A DNA stretch of 64,000 bases from Serpula lacrymans var. lacrymans S7.9 (GCF_000218685.1 NW_006763303.1:372001-436000), one strand, 5' to 3'; shown: positions 1-11,865, counted from the stretch's first letter. Translations and numbers: made by a program. Notes: generated by a model from the sequence alone, not told the origin.

Positions 1-3000
1 TTGTAACTGTAATATTTATAATACTACCGCTGCACCAGCGTCTCCCTTGGAGTGTGGCCCTGGCGAGACAACTACTAGGGTGCTTGATTCTGGTGGAAAT
101 AAAAATAAAAACATAGAAAATATTAAAGTAGAAAAACATGTTTCTCTCAATTCTTCTTCTTCTTTGGAGCCACCCTTCCCTGAAATCCCAAGGCATGTGT
201 TGATGCGCACATATATATTCCAAAAGGAGATCTGTTTAGATGTTGGTGTGGAAAACCTTGCCCGGGGCATAGTACACCCAACCAGCGCACTGCTTGATTC
301 AGGCGCTAATAGAATCTTCATAGATCAGGTCTGGGCGGAACAAGTTGGACTCCCCCTTGTAAAATTAGATGTATCTATTCCTGTCTATAACGTTGATGGT
401 ACACTTAATGCAGGTGGCTGTATCATGCACAAGTGTTCTTTTGTTGTCGAGTACCAAGGACACAGAAAACGAGTCACTGCCAAAGCTACCCAACTAGGGA
501 AAATTAATTTAATCTTAGGCTGGACTTGGCTATTTAAACACAATCCTGAGATTGAGTGGCAGACAGGGGTTATCACATTGTCACGTTGTCCTCAGGAGTG
601 TGAGGACTTATATAAACCGAGTCACGTCCATCAAACAGAGCTGGATGAAAGGATAAACACTGGTCACGTTTATGCTAAGCTCCGCTCTTTAGATAAAATC
701 GAGGATGTCAACGATGAGGTAAAACCTGAGGAAGAGATTAAGAGGCTAGTACCTCCAGAGTACCATGACTTCTGGAAAGTCTTTTCAAAACACAAATCAG
801 AGCGCTTCCCAGAGGCTAAGCCTTGGGACCATGCTATAGATTTGAAGGACACCTTCAAACATAGAAAGGGACATATGATTCACCTCTCTGCTCCAGAAAG
901 AGATGAGGTCTCAAGTTTCATAGATGAACAGCTTGGGAAAGATTACATTAGACCTTCCAAAAGCCCTATGATGTCCCCGGTGTTCTTTATTCCTAAAAAG
1001 GATGGTAAGAAGTGTATGATTATGGACTATCGTTACTTGAATGAGTACACAGTTAAAAATGCATATCCGCTGCCTTTGATCAGTCAGCTAGTAGACAAGT
1101 TGACTGGTGCCAAGATCTTAACAAAGATGGATCTTAGATAAGGGTACAATAACATACAAATCAAAGAAAAAGATGCTTGGAAGGCCGTGTTCACGTGCCA
1201 CCAAGGATCCTTCAAACCCCTTGTTATGTTCTTCGGGTTGACCAATTCACCGGCGACCTTCCAGAGCATGATGAACGAGATCTTTGTGGATATGGAAAAT
1301 TGTGTTGTCATTTACATTGACAATTTATTAATATTCACAAAGTCAGACAATGAGGCTGAGCATGACAGGATCGTGCAAGAAGTCCTTCGATGCTTACAGA
1401 AACGGGACCTATTTGTCAAACCCGAAAAATGTAACTTTAAAGTGAAGGAAGTAGACTTCCTTGGTATGATAATTAGTCAGAACGGAATCAGGATGGACCC
1501 TGAGAAAGTTGAAGCTATATTGGATTGGCCAGAACCTACTTGCGTCAAAGGAGTTAGGGCCTTCTACCGAAGATTTGTCGAAAAATTCGCAAAAATAACG
1601 AGACCATTGAACAATCTCACTAAAAAGGACACTGTTTGGCACTGGGGCACCAAAGAACAAGAAGCTTTTGATAAGCTTAAACAGGCATTTACAACGGCAC
1701 CCATATTAGCATTTCCAGAATTAGATAAAGAGTTCCGGCTAGAAACCAACTCTTCTGATTTTGTTACTGGGGCTGTTCTATTAATTAAATGCCCTGATGA
1801 TCTTTAGAGGCCTTGTGCCTATTTGTCACATAGTTTGTCGCCTACAGAACACAACTATCAAATTTACAATAAGGAGATGCTGGCCATCATTAGAGCTTTA
1901 GAGCACTGGCGGCACTACTTAGAAGTTGCTAGGCACCAATTTGAAATTTGGACTGATCATAAGAATCTGGAGTACTTTATGATGGCCCGAGACTTGAACC
2001 AGAGACAGGCCCGCTACACAGTGTACTTGTCTAGGTTTAATTATAAATTAATTCATAAGCCTGGAACTTCTATGGGGAAAGCGGATGCTTTATCCAGAAG
2101 AGAGGATCATGCCAATGACATCGAAGATGACAACAAAGGTGTCACCCTGATAGATCAATCATGGGTTGCCAATGTTAGAACCGGGCAGGATTCCAATCTT
2201 CTGGAAGTCTTCAAGAAAGACATCTCCTCAGAAGAGAAGGCGCACCTTGATGGCAATGAAAACTATGTATCTTCCATTTTAAAGATAAAATCTATGTGCC
2301 TGAATCTGCAAGGATCAAGGCAATAGACAGACATCACAACACTCTAGTGGCTGGGCACCCTGGGTGGCAACGAACAATGAACTTGGAGTTGATCTCCAGA
2401 AATTACATGTGGCCTGGCATGGTTAAGATGTACAGGAATACGTAAAATCCTGTTTGAGATGTGCCATGGCAAAGAACTCACATCACCCCCCGGCGGGTAA
2501 ACTTATGCCAAATCTGATACCAGCTGGCCCCTGGCAGGATATATTGGTTGACTTTACAATGGATCTGCCCAAATCAAATGGGTATGATTCAGTAATGGTG
2601 GTAGTAGATCGCTTCTCCAAAGAAGTGGTATTCATACCCACCAATAAAACCATTACCGCCGCTGGTATGGCAGATTTATTTAAAGATTTTGTATGGTCTA
2701 TCCATGGGTTACCTGAAACAGTTATCTCTGATAGAGGACCCCAATTTGCTAGCAAATTTACAAAAGAGTTATGTCGGATGCTGGGTATCAAACCTAAATT
2801 ATCCATGGTGTTCCATCCGCAGACTGATGGACAAACAGAGAGGCTCAATCAGGAATTGAAGCAATACCTCCAAATATTTATCAATGACAGACAGATGGAT
2901 TGGGCCAAGTGGCTAAAGATAGCCCAGTTCTCTTATAATATTAAACAGTCATTGGCTACAGGAAAGGCACCATTTGAGGTTACAAGATCATACCTCCCCA

Positions 3001-3702
3001 GAATGGGTGTAGAACCTGGCAAAAGCAAGAACAAGGCTGCAGTGAACATGGCCCTTGAAGGACATAAAATCATTATTAGACAAAACGCGCAAAGCACTAT
3101 TCAAAACTGCAGAGCAGATGGAAGACAGGGCAGAACGTAGACGCTCCAAGGCCCCTGATTACAAGGCCGGCGACCTGGTCTGGTTAGATACCGACCACTT
3201 AAAATTGAAAGATCGGCAGTCTAGAAAACTGACCGAAAAGTGGATTGGCCCTTACTGGATTAAGGAAGTCAAACCCAATGCAGTGGAGCTGGAACTCCCA
3301 AAATGAATGAGGGTAGTACCCACGGTCAACATTAGCCATGTGAAACCCTACAAAGGGCCGCTGCCAGGACAGTGCGTGGACCGGCCCGGACCGGTTGTAG
3401 TCACCCAGGAAGGTGAAGAAGAATTTGAAGTTGAATGAGTGGTGGATGCATGCTTGAAGCGTAGAAAATTAGAGTTCCTAGTCCTATGGAAGGGCTATGG
3501 AGACGAAGACAGAATGTGAAAACCAGAAGCCCATCTGGACAATTCGCACGATGCTGTTCATGAATTTTATTCTAAGAATCCCTCAGCTCCAAGGAAGCTT
3601 AGAAGCATAGATTTGAACCTTTTTAATTCCCCCCCTCAACCTATGCCTGAAAATTTAACTACTACCTCTAATATTTGGTCGAGCCTGGAAGTCGAGCCTT
3701 AG
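1..3702 (+). pseudogene. Ty3/gypsy chromovirus pol, decayed, 5' end outside window
   Basis: A retrotransposon polyprotein read in broken frames. In order it shows a retropepsin core (LLDSGAN, near 288-308), reverse transcriptase (from about 830, including FIPKKDG and the FGLTNSPATF block near 1235-1260), RNase H (from about 1815, with the WTDHKNLEYF block), a zinc-binding H2C2 region, integrase (from about 2500, DRGPQF and HPQTDGQTERLNQ blocks) and a chromodomain remnant (WKGYGDED, about 3490). The chromodomain places it among chromoviruses. It is dead: stops at 1139-1141 and 1805-1807 sit where the family has tryptophan, a frameshift lies near 2285, another separates the integrase C-terminus near 3055-3140, and the polymerase box reads YIDN rather than YIDD (Asn codon 1322-1324). 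Gag and the 5' LTR must lie left of the window. The domain calls are secure; exact lesions are read by eye. Confidence 0.93.
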
Positions 3703-3713
3703 AAGGGGGGTAG

Positions 3714-4127
3714 TGTTACAATAACACAATTTTTGGGCCTTTAAATTTCATTCTCCTCTTTAACTTTCTTCTATAGTTTTCACACACTGTGCCATGCGGC
3801 ACTTTCCTTTCGTTCAAACTCCACCTTCTTGTGCTGTGCTGCCTTTCTTTTATTTTTAGATACGGAGTATCTCACAAAGTGGAGCTGGTCACACGGGCTG
3901 CGCCCTCTGACATCATCAGCCACTGCCTTCATCAACTGTATAGTACACATGTACAAACAACCTGTAGTAGTATATATACCCCAATAGATCAAGGAGACTC
4001 CTCAGCGAGTCCTCCTATTGTTTACCCACAACTAACTCGGTCCTATCTTAAAGGGTAACTACTCCCTCTCATTACTCTTTTGCTTGTCTGAGTTGTGTGT
4101 CAGAGTAACCAACTCTAAGTTGTTACA
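3714..4127 (+). repeat. 3' LTR of the gypsy chromovirus
   Basis: Begins TGTTACAATAACAC directly after a purine-rich tract (AGAAGGGGGG) and ends TTGTTACA, so it has TG...CA termini, and is 414 bases long. It carries a TATA-like stretch (TAGTATATATACC) near 3968. Related LTR copies occur at 12923-14738, 15419-15717, 16900-17311 and 55652-55869, so this family has been active repeatedly here. Immediately to its right the sequence continues as the minus-strand protease of a copia element, showing the gypsy element inserted there. Confidence 0.9.
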
Positions 4128-4214
4128 GGAGCGGTGAGGGACCATGTGGGATGTTGCTCTGGAGTCAATGATGATTGTTGTTTTGGTCTTATCGGGTTCT
4201 GACACAAGGTAAGC

Positions 4215-5093
4215 TTAAATGCATTTAGCAAGGGGTTTGGAAATATGTACATGTTCCAATGCAATATGACTCTGTTCTTCCTCGGAGTCAGATCCAGATG
4301 ATTGCTCTGCCATATTTGCCTTTTCCTTCTCTTTTCTTTTATCCTTGTGTCTTTCCTTTCCCTTCTTCTTTTGACCTTTTCCAGCTGACTGAAGTGTTCG
4401 ACACTCCAAGGTGTTGTGTGATTTGGCTTTGTGGAAGTCACACCACTTCTCCTCGGATTTGAGTGCTGATTCAGAACCTCCAGGGGACTTTCCTGACTGT
4501 TGTGCAACTTCTGCAGTGATCCGGATCTCAACTGCATCAAAGGTAAGTTTATTTTCTTCAATCGTGTTGATTACTGATGACTGAAATATTTGCCATTCAG
4601 GAGTGCATGGGAGAGATTGGAGAAGAGCAAAGGCCATGAGTTTGGTATCAACTCTTAGTTTCATTCCGGAGAGGTGTGAATCAATTGTCCAGATTTTCGC
4701 AATGTGGTCCTGGATAGGTGATGTCCCATCCCAGGACAATTTGGTGAGTTGCTGGAATGAATAGAAGGCCGAGGCAATGTTGGACGTCTGATGGAGTGAG
4801 ACAAGTTTATTAAATAACTCCTTGGAGCTGGTGAGGTCTCCAGTCCTCATTAGGATGGCATTGGAGATGTGGTCCTGGATGATTCCATGTGCCTTCTCAT
4901 CCTTAAGTATCCAGGTGATTTCAGGATCCTCCAAGGAGGTGGGTTTTCCTGGTGAGGGCTTAAGCTCCTCTCCAGTAACAACCCGGAGAACTTTTTCCTG
5001 ACGTAGCTTTGAGATGATCCAGAGTTTCCATATCTGAAAATTGTTGGGTCCAGTGAGAACTGGACATGCAGATGTATTGTGTGCTGTGGTCAT
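4215..5093 (-). CDS. copia gag polyprotein
   Basis: A 292-residue frame starting MTTAHNTSACPVLTG. The N-terminal two thirds matches the copia-type gag fold (FQIWKLWIISKL near residue 22, then the LVSLHQTSNIASAFYSFQQL block). The C-terminal third has a zinc-knuckle-like run of C, H, H, C (WCDFHKAKSHNTLEC) followed by a very basic lysine/arginine stretch and an acidic serine patch. The terminating TAA replaces a CAA (Gln) present in the sister element at 47.7-52.9 kb, so this stop is probably a C-to-T mutation inside a once continuous gag-pol frame. It is the more complete gag of the two copia copies, which carry stops in different places. The role is capsid formation; it is unlikely to be functional without its pol. 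Confidence 0.85.
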   Translation of the reverse strand: MTTAHNTSACPVLTGPNNFQIWKLWIISKLRQEKVLRVVTGEELKPSPGKPTSLEDPEITWILKDEKAHGIIQDHISNAILMRTGDLTSSKELFNKLVSLHQTSNIASAFYSFQQLTKLSWDGTSPIQDHIAKIWTIDSHLSGMKLRVDTKLMAFALLQSLPCTPEWQIFQSSVINTIEENKLTFDAVEIRITAEVAQQSGKSPGGSESALKSEEKWCDFHKAKSHNTLECRTLQSAGKGQKKKGKERHKDKRKEKEKANMAEQSSGSDSEEEQSHIALEHVHISKPLAKCI

Positions 5094-5142
5094 GGTTCCG
5101 AGGTTGCCGTTTCAAATAAGAATTATTTCCTGTGTAGCTTTT

Positions 5143-5162
5143 GCGCACCAGGGCTCATAACC
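5143..5162 (-). promoter_or_regulatory. copia primer binding site, half-tRNA type
   Basis: Immediately inside the LTR. The plus strand reads CAGGGCTCATAACC in its second half, which is the anticodon stem-loop of an initiator methionine tRNA (CAT anticodon), so the minus strand is complementary to that region and not to a tRNA 3' CCA end. The identical 20 bases occur at 47701-47720 next to copia element 2. This fits priming by a 5' half of initiator tRNA, as known for Drosophila copia and yeast Ty5. Confidence 0.75.
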
Positions 5163-5377
5163 TAATAAATCTAAGTGAAACTCAGCCGCTGCCCGAGAGG
5201 CTATAGAAACAACTGAGGTATTCCTATACTAAACCCCCTACTACTTATAGTTGGAGTTTGCTACTCACTACAGTATAATGACTCCTAGGAGAACAATGGT
5301 GACTCCATTGAGTGGTGGCTATGCTCCATGGAGAACAATGGCTGCTTTAGCAGAGACTGGTTTATCCGGTTTTGTCA
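5163..5377 (-). repeat. 5' LTR of copia element 1
   Basis: 215 bases. On the minus strand it starts TGACAAAACCGG and ends GATTTATTA next to the primer binding site. It contains short perfect palindromes (CTCCATGGAG, CTCCTAGGAG) and a TATA-like TATAAGTAG stretch. Compared with the LTR at 47.4-47.7 kb it lacks a 100-odd-base internal duplication. The last bases are TTA instead of the usual CA. Confidence 0.8.
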
Positions 5378-5818
5378 GTACAATGTAGCTTACTATGTCT
5401 TTTTTGCTGTGACTCAATTCTTGCAATAACATTTTTGTTAGGATAAACCGACTGACTTATTGAACAAGGACTAACTCAGAGTAAACGGTCACAAAAATTA
5501 TTATTTACAAAGTACACCTGTAGACCTGGTAAAATAAGCTATCAGAGGTAGAAAAAGGTAGGCCGCTCATCGGCATGCGTTTTAAGTTTCAACCGTAACC
5601 AAACATCCACCGTAGAGTTATAGACGCGCAGATTCACGATACATGTCGCATTGAGCGCGAGAAAAACCAAGTTATTCCCAGGCAGAACAACCGTGTATCA
5701 TACAAGTGATGCTACGACGATAGATATTTCTGTTGCGAGCTGGCCAAAATCGCAGGTCACCGAAAATCAGGAGAGGTTACAGACTGTCACGTCTCTAACG
5801 GATTACATATTCCCTTCC
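5378..5818. other. no gene seen
   Basis: Unique-looking sequence between the copia LTR and the first helical-family pseudogene. From about 5640 it aligns with 26300 onward, marking the left edge of the duplicated segment. I see no conserved frame. Confidence 0.5.
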
Positions 5819-7355
5819 TTAGCCACGCTTTTCGAGTTGCGTGGCGTATATCTCCAAACCCTTCATGAGGGGCTTACATACTTTTCTGACAAGTCCAACT
5901 TCCAATATGAACCTGTGCAAAAATATCAATCTAGCGGTCCATGGTAGTATGGGAGAAGCGAAAACCCACTCTGTCCCTAACGACATTCATTCCACCCTTG
6001 GGATGCTCTTGGAACTGTACAGCTTGACTACGAACCTGTATTACTCATCTTAGCCGGTGATGATTACTGTTAAATTGGCGAACCCACCGAAGACCAAATT
6101 TTGGCGAACAACACCAGCTTGTCACAAACTAACGAAATATCTTCGAAATCGGTTTTGATATGAGCAAACTTCTCTTGTTTTCGATTGACGTCTGCGAGAT
6201 CATTCTGTTTACCTAGAAGCTCTGCCGCCCTCTCTAATGCAGCACAAGCATGGTTAGAAGGCGATGGCAATTACTCATAATCACACTCACGATTACGCTG
6301 TGCTTGGAAGGCAGCAAGGACTGACCCGGCAACGATTATTCCAACAACCTACAGAATCGCGAAAAGATATTTCATGAACAGAATCAGATTAGAGACATGC
6401 ACGCACATTAAGCAGCCCAGTGCAGAACGCAAGCGCCGCCCTGGCATCCATGATCTATATGAAAAGGGTCAGCCAATAGTTGACGAAAGGGAAAGTTGAA
6501 TGAGAATTAAACCTTTTTGTCTAAACTACACATTTTCACGATTGGCACCAACAGCGATGAAGCAGAAATAGACCTACACTTCAATTTCTCCCGGAGACCT
6601 TCAATATCGAGTCTCAATTGCGCTGCCTGCGCTTCAAGTTCTACACCATTGTCTTGTCTTTGATCCATTCGTCAAATCTACCGACGAAGGCCTGGATATT
6701 ACGTTTGAGGTTGAGAAAGTTTCGCGACATTCATCATGTTTTTGGTCCTATAGTGGAAACGTTGGCAACGATTTCGATTCAAAGTGGGGGTGAAAAACAC
6801 ACAATGACTTCCTGGAGATCGTCCATGGCATCCGTGCAATCCTTGTTTGTTACGATATTTTCCACCGACTCAAGGTAAACCCTGTCAAAACCTGTACGAA
6901 ACGATTAGTGGCTTACTCAGTAAGACCATGGAAAACGCACGTCTAAGGAGTGTGATGTGTTTGGACGCCACGTCACGGAAGTCCGATAGATACTTCGCCC
7001 AATTATGGTCATTGAGTACGTCAAAATGTACATACCAGAAAAACACTGGATCTCACACCCTTGTAAATTTTCCGTTCATTGAGGTAGTTAAAAAGATCAA
7101 AAATCGGGGAAGTCTTTGCCATAATTCATAGCAATGCCCTCGAAGCCCCGAGTGACGCTGTCGAAGGCCGCGTTGATTGGTCCAAACACCGACCTGCTTG
7201 ACATTTTCTGTCAATTCATTGTGGTTGTTATCCACTTCGTCGAGGGAAGATCCCAAGAATCGGACCTTTTCTTCGTCGGTGGGTCCATCTGCCGCTTTTC
7301 AGCTGCCAAGTACCTCCTGCGAGTCTACAAAGCTGAGGGTTGCAACTGTGGCCAT
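5819..7355 (-). pseudogene. alpha-helical hairpin protein family, member A (inactivated)
   Basis: Start codon 7353-7355 (MATVATLSFVDSQEVL); last codon a TAA at 5819-5821. All pieces of the ten-exon family plan are recognisable, including the 13-base micro-exon near 6525 and two hydrophobic exons (VVGIIVAGSVLAAFQAQR near 6300-6350). It is broken early: TGA at 7299-7301 replaces the tryptophan codon of the intact paralogue at 32489-34049, and five bases are missing near 7175, shifting the frame. A TATAAAAA box lies at 7416-7423, about 60 bases upstream of the start. It pairs with member C (26474-28040) in the duplicated segment. The family is possibly pore-forming (see 32489-34049); this copy cannot make the full protein. 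Confidence 0.75.
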
Positions 7356-7574
7356 GTTGAGTAGACGTGATTAATACGAGTGAGAACACTACGAAAACAA
7401 ACTTTCAAGGCACGGTTTTTATACAGAGGGGTTCCTTAATCCAACTAATGATGACTGGCGTGCATATTGGAATCATTGCGACATAGCATAAGAGACGTGT
7501 TGGATGAAATGCGACCAAATTGGACGAGATCTGGAGTATACCGGTTAGCAAAAAGGTACAAGAATAACTCGATA

Positions 7575-7690
7575 AACGGAAAGACGTACTTTTGGTTCGA
7601 GAATTGACAAGTTGCTTGACATTGGACAGACGCACTGAGTGGCACTTTCTCTTTCCAGAAGAGTCCGCACGCGTAACCTAATATGACCAT
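7575..7690 (-). other. conserved upstream block of member A
   Basis: A stretch of about 115 bases that recurs at 11440-11565 (+), 28335-28450 (-) and 32065-32195 (+), always some 220-430 bases upstream of, and in the same orientation as, a member of the A/C/F type. On the sense strand it has an open frame (reading ACGLFWKEKVPLSAS here) followed by a possible GTACGT splice donor. It is either the exon of a small upstream gene or a shared promoter module; I cannot tell which. Confidence 0.55.
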
Positions 7691-7810
7691 CTAACTTAAA
7701 GTACTTTGGAGCAGACCTTATATATTGATGTCAACTATCGTATCAAGGATTTGGTTGGCCAAAGAAGATTGCGCTGGAACTACGAAGGTCATGGAACATC
7801 ATTATTCCGC

Positions 7811-9345
7811 CTACTGGAAAATCCAGCCCTCGAGTTTGGCCTTATACTCTGCCAAACCCTCCATTAGAGGTTTACATACAGCCCTCGCAACCTTAACTTC
7901 GTTTTTGAACCTCTGTAACTGATTAGTATCGGACCATCCATTCAGAGGAGCACAACACTACCATATTTGTGCTTGCTTCCAACCCAGCTTTGAGATGTTC
8001 ACGGAACTGGACGGCCTGGCTTCGAACCTTTAAAGCACGTGGTTCTACCCAACTCATGATCGTTGACTTCAGGTATCAGACTCACGGAAGACCATATTTC
8101 GGCGAATACAACCAGCCTTTCGAGCATCAGATTGATGTTTGGTTCCTCAGGCTGATAATTGCTGAGCTGGGATTGCAGATGAGGTGCTTCCAGCTTTTTC
8201 AATGCTGCGAGCGTGAGCTGCAAATCTCTGAAGTTCTCTGCTTTCTCTGGAGCATATCATGTAACCTGAGCATGAGTGGATTTAACGACGGATCTTCTAC
8301 GCACTATCACGCTGTGCCTTGAGCGAGGCAACGAGACTAGAGGCTCTGGAACCCAACCCAAGGCCCTACAGATAGAAAGATGTGCGTCTTGGATGTGATC
8401 GGATTTCAAAGACGTCTACTCACTTCTAGGATGCCTACACCGACTATTTCAATTGTTGCTTGCGCAGATTTTATCTGTTATTAAAAGGGGTTAGCTCGCA
8501 GCTTGGAGTATTTAAAATCGAGCGATAATGAACCTGTTCCTCCAGGCTATCCAAGAGTTCATTGAGTGGCAGCAATCACAAAGCGGGATGAAAGACGCAC
8601 ACTGCAATGTCTTTCCGAGACTCGATCCCAAACTCTGAGGCCTTGAGAGCAAATCTGCCTATAAATTCCGCAATATCACGCTTGAGTGTCAGAAACTCTT
8701 GGGACATTTGAACAGAGTGATCATTCTTTTCAAGTTCGTCCTATGAAGGAGATGTGAATGTCATTGAGAAACATGAAGATGGTGGACAAACAATGAATGG
8801 CTCTAACGCTTGGATAGCCGCGATGCGATCCTGCTCGGTCTGGACATTTTCCACCTTCGCAAGGTAAACCATGTCAAAGCCTAAGTGAGGTGATTGTCAG
8901 AGTACCGAACTTTGAAAGCCATAAATGAACAACATACGTCTAAGAATGTCAACATTTTCAGCTGCAACTTCGCACGAGCGACGCAGACACGCCCTCCAAC
9001 GCTTCGTAAACAATAGTATCAAGCCTATCCTATACAAGGAAGGAGGGATGAATTCACCTGCCGGAAATCCTCCCACTGCAGACATAAAACAAAAATGAAG
9101 GGGAAGACAATGGCACAAAGCACGAGCCTTTGTTGTACGTCGCTAAAAGTCTTGTCAATGCTCAAGGCCAAGTCAGCTATTTGGCTGATATTATCTTGAA
9201 ATCTCTTTGTTTGGCCGGGGTCGTTCAGCTGAGCGAGAGCAGTGACTGCGAATTCGTTTTTTTCTTCCTCGGTGGGGCCATCCTGTTCCCAACGCTGAAG
9301 GATCTTCAAACAGTCCTCAGGGCTTAAAGTCGCCACGGTTGCCAT
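7811..9345 (-). CDS. alpha-helical protein family, member B (intact, polar-core subfamily)
   Basis: Start 9343-9345, stop TAG 7811-7813. I can read ten exons of 288, 64, 89, 140, 13, 51, 61, 161, 66 and 102 bases; they sum to 1035 (344 residues), in frame throughout with GT-AG introns. The fifth exon is a 13-base micro-exon (CCTGGAGGAACAG). The product is helical: an N-terminal bundle, a long coiled region (exon 4, with MSQEFLTLKRDI), a central pair of short exons, then a C-terminal helix with FAEIWSSVRSQAVQF. Unlike the members at 32.5 and 36.4 kb, the two central exons are only weakly hydrophobic (IKSAQATIEIVGVGILE, then GLGLGSRASSLVASLKAQRD), so a membrane hairpin is doubtful. Exon 4 is 36 bases shorter than in those members. 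Its twin is member D (28568-30095). The function is inferred only: possibly a partner subunit of a pore-forming assembly. No signal peptide is visible. Confidence 0.72.
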
Positions 9346-9639
9346 TTTAGAAGTTAGCAAGGCTGGACACTTTCTGCCAAAACCAAGTGCCACACCACAC
9401 CTTTAATATTTACGCACTCAGGAGTACTCACGGGGGACTCGCCGATGAGCGGCCATCCCTGACCAGGTTTAGAACATCCGCAGTCCTGCTCTCGCCACCC
9501 TATTATCGCGACGTCGCCTGACTGGAAGGATGAATCGATGAAGAACGATGAAGAACGCATCATGTGAAGTGGGAGTTGCCGAGCTTCATTCTGAATAAAG
9601 AACCGAATTAGAGATTTGGTTACAGGAGGTAGTTGAATA
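9346..9639. other. intergenic, promoter of member B
   Basis: No conserved frame. It is the upstream region of member B and aligns with 30096-30379 upstream of member D, including the shared TACTCAGGAGTACTCACG stretch. Confidence 0.5.
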
Positions 9640-9815
9640 TGAATACCTTGTGGATTCTCGAGCCCTGAAGGAAGAATTCGGCTTTCGGCTTGTCATACAA
9701 CGAAGCATCCAATATCGCCTTGTTCGGAAGAGAATACTTGTTCTGGTTTGACCTTGGAATGATGGTTCCATGATGAAGAACCTCGTGATAGGCTAGTAGC
9801 ATCTGAGTACCACCA
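9640..9815 (-). pseudogene. unidentified conserved coding fragment, copy 1
   Basis: The minus strand encodes a segment reading LAYHEVLHHGT, then a KAILDA / KAEFFLQGSRIHKVFIF block. A second copy lies at 30380-30545. Within the aligned core the two differ by insertions of 12 and 3 bases, that is whole codons, which suggests the stretch was under coding constraint. I do not recognise the family and see no complete gene; flanking exons could be missed. Confidence 0.4.
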
Positions 9816-10390
9816 ATGACTGGACAGTGGATGATATCAATGGTTCATCTTAGACTCCTAACGCGGACAAGATTGCGGCGTGTACGTTGTAGCAGGTTGT
9901 AGTCCACATGGTAAGAAACGGGGCGACTACCCTGCTGTCGATACGGTACGTTTACAGGAAAGAATGGATTCAAAGCTGGCTTACTACCTCTGGGACTCCG
10001 GTCACGTGTCACATCCACTTCTCGCTGGTACATCGCGCCAATTCTCACTTTCTCATGTGTCTAACAATACCACAGTTTCAAGCTTCCCTATCTTAAACAG
10101 CACCTTCCTTTCAGATATTTTCTTGCATCTTATCAAGGCTCGTCACTGATGTACAATATAATCGGGGTCTGTTCGACCTCACTGTTGTTTTCAACAGATG
10201 CCAATAACTTGGAGGCAACCACCTGCCTTTCTTTCCCGCCGTCGTTCTCCTGTTTTGGGTTTTTGTTTATTTGCTGCATCAAAAATTCTCATCATGAACT
10301 CATCTGAAAGTATGTGAAATGTGTTAACAAGATACATGATTGATACATGGTTCCAAATTCTTTTGTTCCTTTGTAGACGACGGGATCAAA

Positions 10391-11252
10391 CTACTCGAGC
10401 TTCGTTGCGTAACTATTCAAGGCCTGTCGGATGTGCGCAGCCCCAAGTTTCACCAGAGCGACCTCTTTCTTGAGGCCCTGAAACATTTCAATCAGTTAAC
10501 TTGTCATGAAACTGAAGATAACGTATGTATTTCACCTCAATGGTCTTACTAAAGTCACTAGCCTTGGCAGTTTGGAGGACGTCGATGACATGTTTGCTTT
10601 CTACACACGCCTAGAGAGGCTTCTTCAATGCCGGCAAGAGAAAGAGAACGAAGCCACCTACGAGCGCCTCGATTTCGTTAAAGGCGTTTTTCACACCCGG
10701 AGTGGTATCTAGCTGGTATTTCGTTGAGGGATGCGTTTCCTGGAACGAAGAATTTTCTCAGGATTCGCAAGGAAACAGGTAGGGAAATGCGGACACCCAA
10801 GAAGTCGTTGAACTCTGCGATAACTTCCTTTACATCACCCTCACTCCCGATCATGTCTATCAATGAGAGGAAGACTTCGATAAATCCTGCAGGACAAACG
10901 TGTCAAATTGGAAGCTCGAACATTAGCAAAGTATCTATCTCACTTTGGTACCAAGCTGAAATAGAAGAAGCAGCATCTCGGGTTTGCTGCAAAGTACTGA
11001 CCCAGCGCTTAATTTCATCCTTTAGAACTCGCCAGATCGTTATACGGAAAAGAAACATACAGTGCTAAATTGCTCTGTGCTGGTTTGAAGCTCGGAAACA
11101 AATTGGAAATTGGCGCTATATTTGCTGGCGAATTCTGCAGCATCTCGTTTGCCACGATCAACGCCTTTGTCAATGGTGATCCCTTCGTCAGAAAGGCCTT
11201 TGATCTTGGTGATGAACGGCTGTGGATTTACGAGCGGGGAAGTGTAAGACAT
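10391..11252 (-). pseudogene. helical family, short member H1
   Basis: Start 11250-11252 (MSYTSPLVNPQPFITKI), last codon TAG 10391-10393 (ending RLE). Exons matching exons 1 (C-terminal half), 2 and 3 of the family and a final exon can be recognised, but the long coiled exon, the micro-exon and the hydrophobic pair are not seen in order; only a short hydrophobic remnant lies near 10640. It is therefore either a truncated pseudogene or a strongly divergent short form. A TATAAAAA box lies at 11313-11320. Its twin is H2 at 31008-31868. Exon joints in the middle are unresolved. Confidence 0.5.
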
Positions 11253-11439
11253 TCCTTTTTCGATAAGAGACGAGCGAGAGCGAGAGATACTGGCATTATT
11301 CCACCGACTTAATTTTTATACTGCATCGTGGCTGAATCGAAGCGCCTACCAATCTGAACTCTGCATGGACTGGCTCAGGCTCCAACTCATAGATCAATCC
11401 TGAACATGGACCCCAAAACCACACTCAGTACACGACTTG

Positions 11440-11565
11440 TAAGTTAAATGTCGGATACTATCATATTACGCGTGCGAACTCTTCTGGAAAGAGAAAGTGT
11501 CACTTAGTGCGTCTGCCCGATGTCATGCAATTTGTCAACGCTTGAACCACAAGTACGTCTTCGCA
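11440..11565 (+). other. conserved upstream block of the truncated F-type copy
   Basis: Third copy of the block described at 7575-7690, here on the plus strand about 300-425 bases before the ATG at 11866. Nearly identical to 32065-32195. Confidence 0.55.
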
Positions 11566-11865
11566 TTTATTTAGTCACTCTTCTACCATTTTCCTAACTT
11601 GTGTACTCCAGCGTCCAATTCGGGCGAATTCCATTCTACACGTCTTTTATGCTATGTCGTAATGATTCGATGCCGAACTTGCACAGATCATGAGAGCAGC
11701 TTGGATCTTGTACCACGATTTAGGTTTTTTGTTCGGCGGAATTTCTGCGATTATCCATGGATTATCGCCATCATTCATTGGACTAGGAGTCCTCTCTATA
11801 CAAAAGCCGTGCCTTGGCGTCTGGTTTTTGTAGTATTCTCACTTGTATTATCACTTGTATTCGAC

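Larger units (their letters stand above)
4128..5377 (-). mobile_element. Ty1/copia element 1 (5' part), cut by the gypsy insertion
   Basis: Minus-strand copia element: LTR at 5163-5377, primer binding site 5143-5162, gag 4215-5093, then the first codons of the protease until the gypsy LTR interrupts it at 4127/4128. The rest of its pol should lie left of the window beyond the gypsy 5' LTR. It is a close relative of the copia element at 47396-52952, and the two help to interpret each other's lesions. The protease motif, DSG in the sister copy, reads DSR here, so this copy could not process its polyprotein even without the insertion. Confidence 0.88.

Noticed and set aside
4259..4462. Plus-strand frame opposite copia gag
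   Set aside because: Antisense of the Lys-rich gag tail.
5143..5162. tRNA-like sequence (initiator Met anticodon arm)
   Set aside because: Only the anticodon region is present and it borders an LTR; it is a primer binding site, not a tRNA gene.
10340..11068. Plus-strand open frames across the H1 locus (and 30957-31883 across H2)
   Set aside because: The minus strand carries exons with the family's exact lengths and sequence; the plus frames are antisense shadows.
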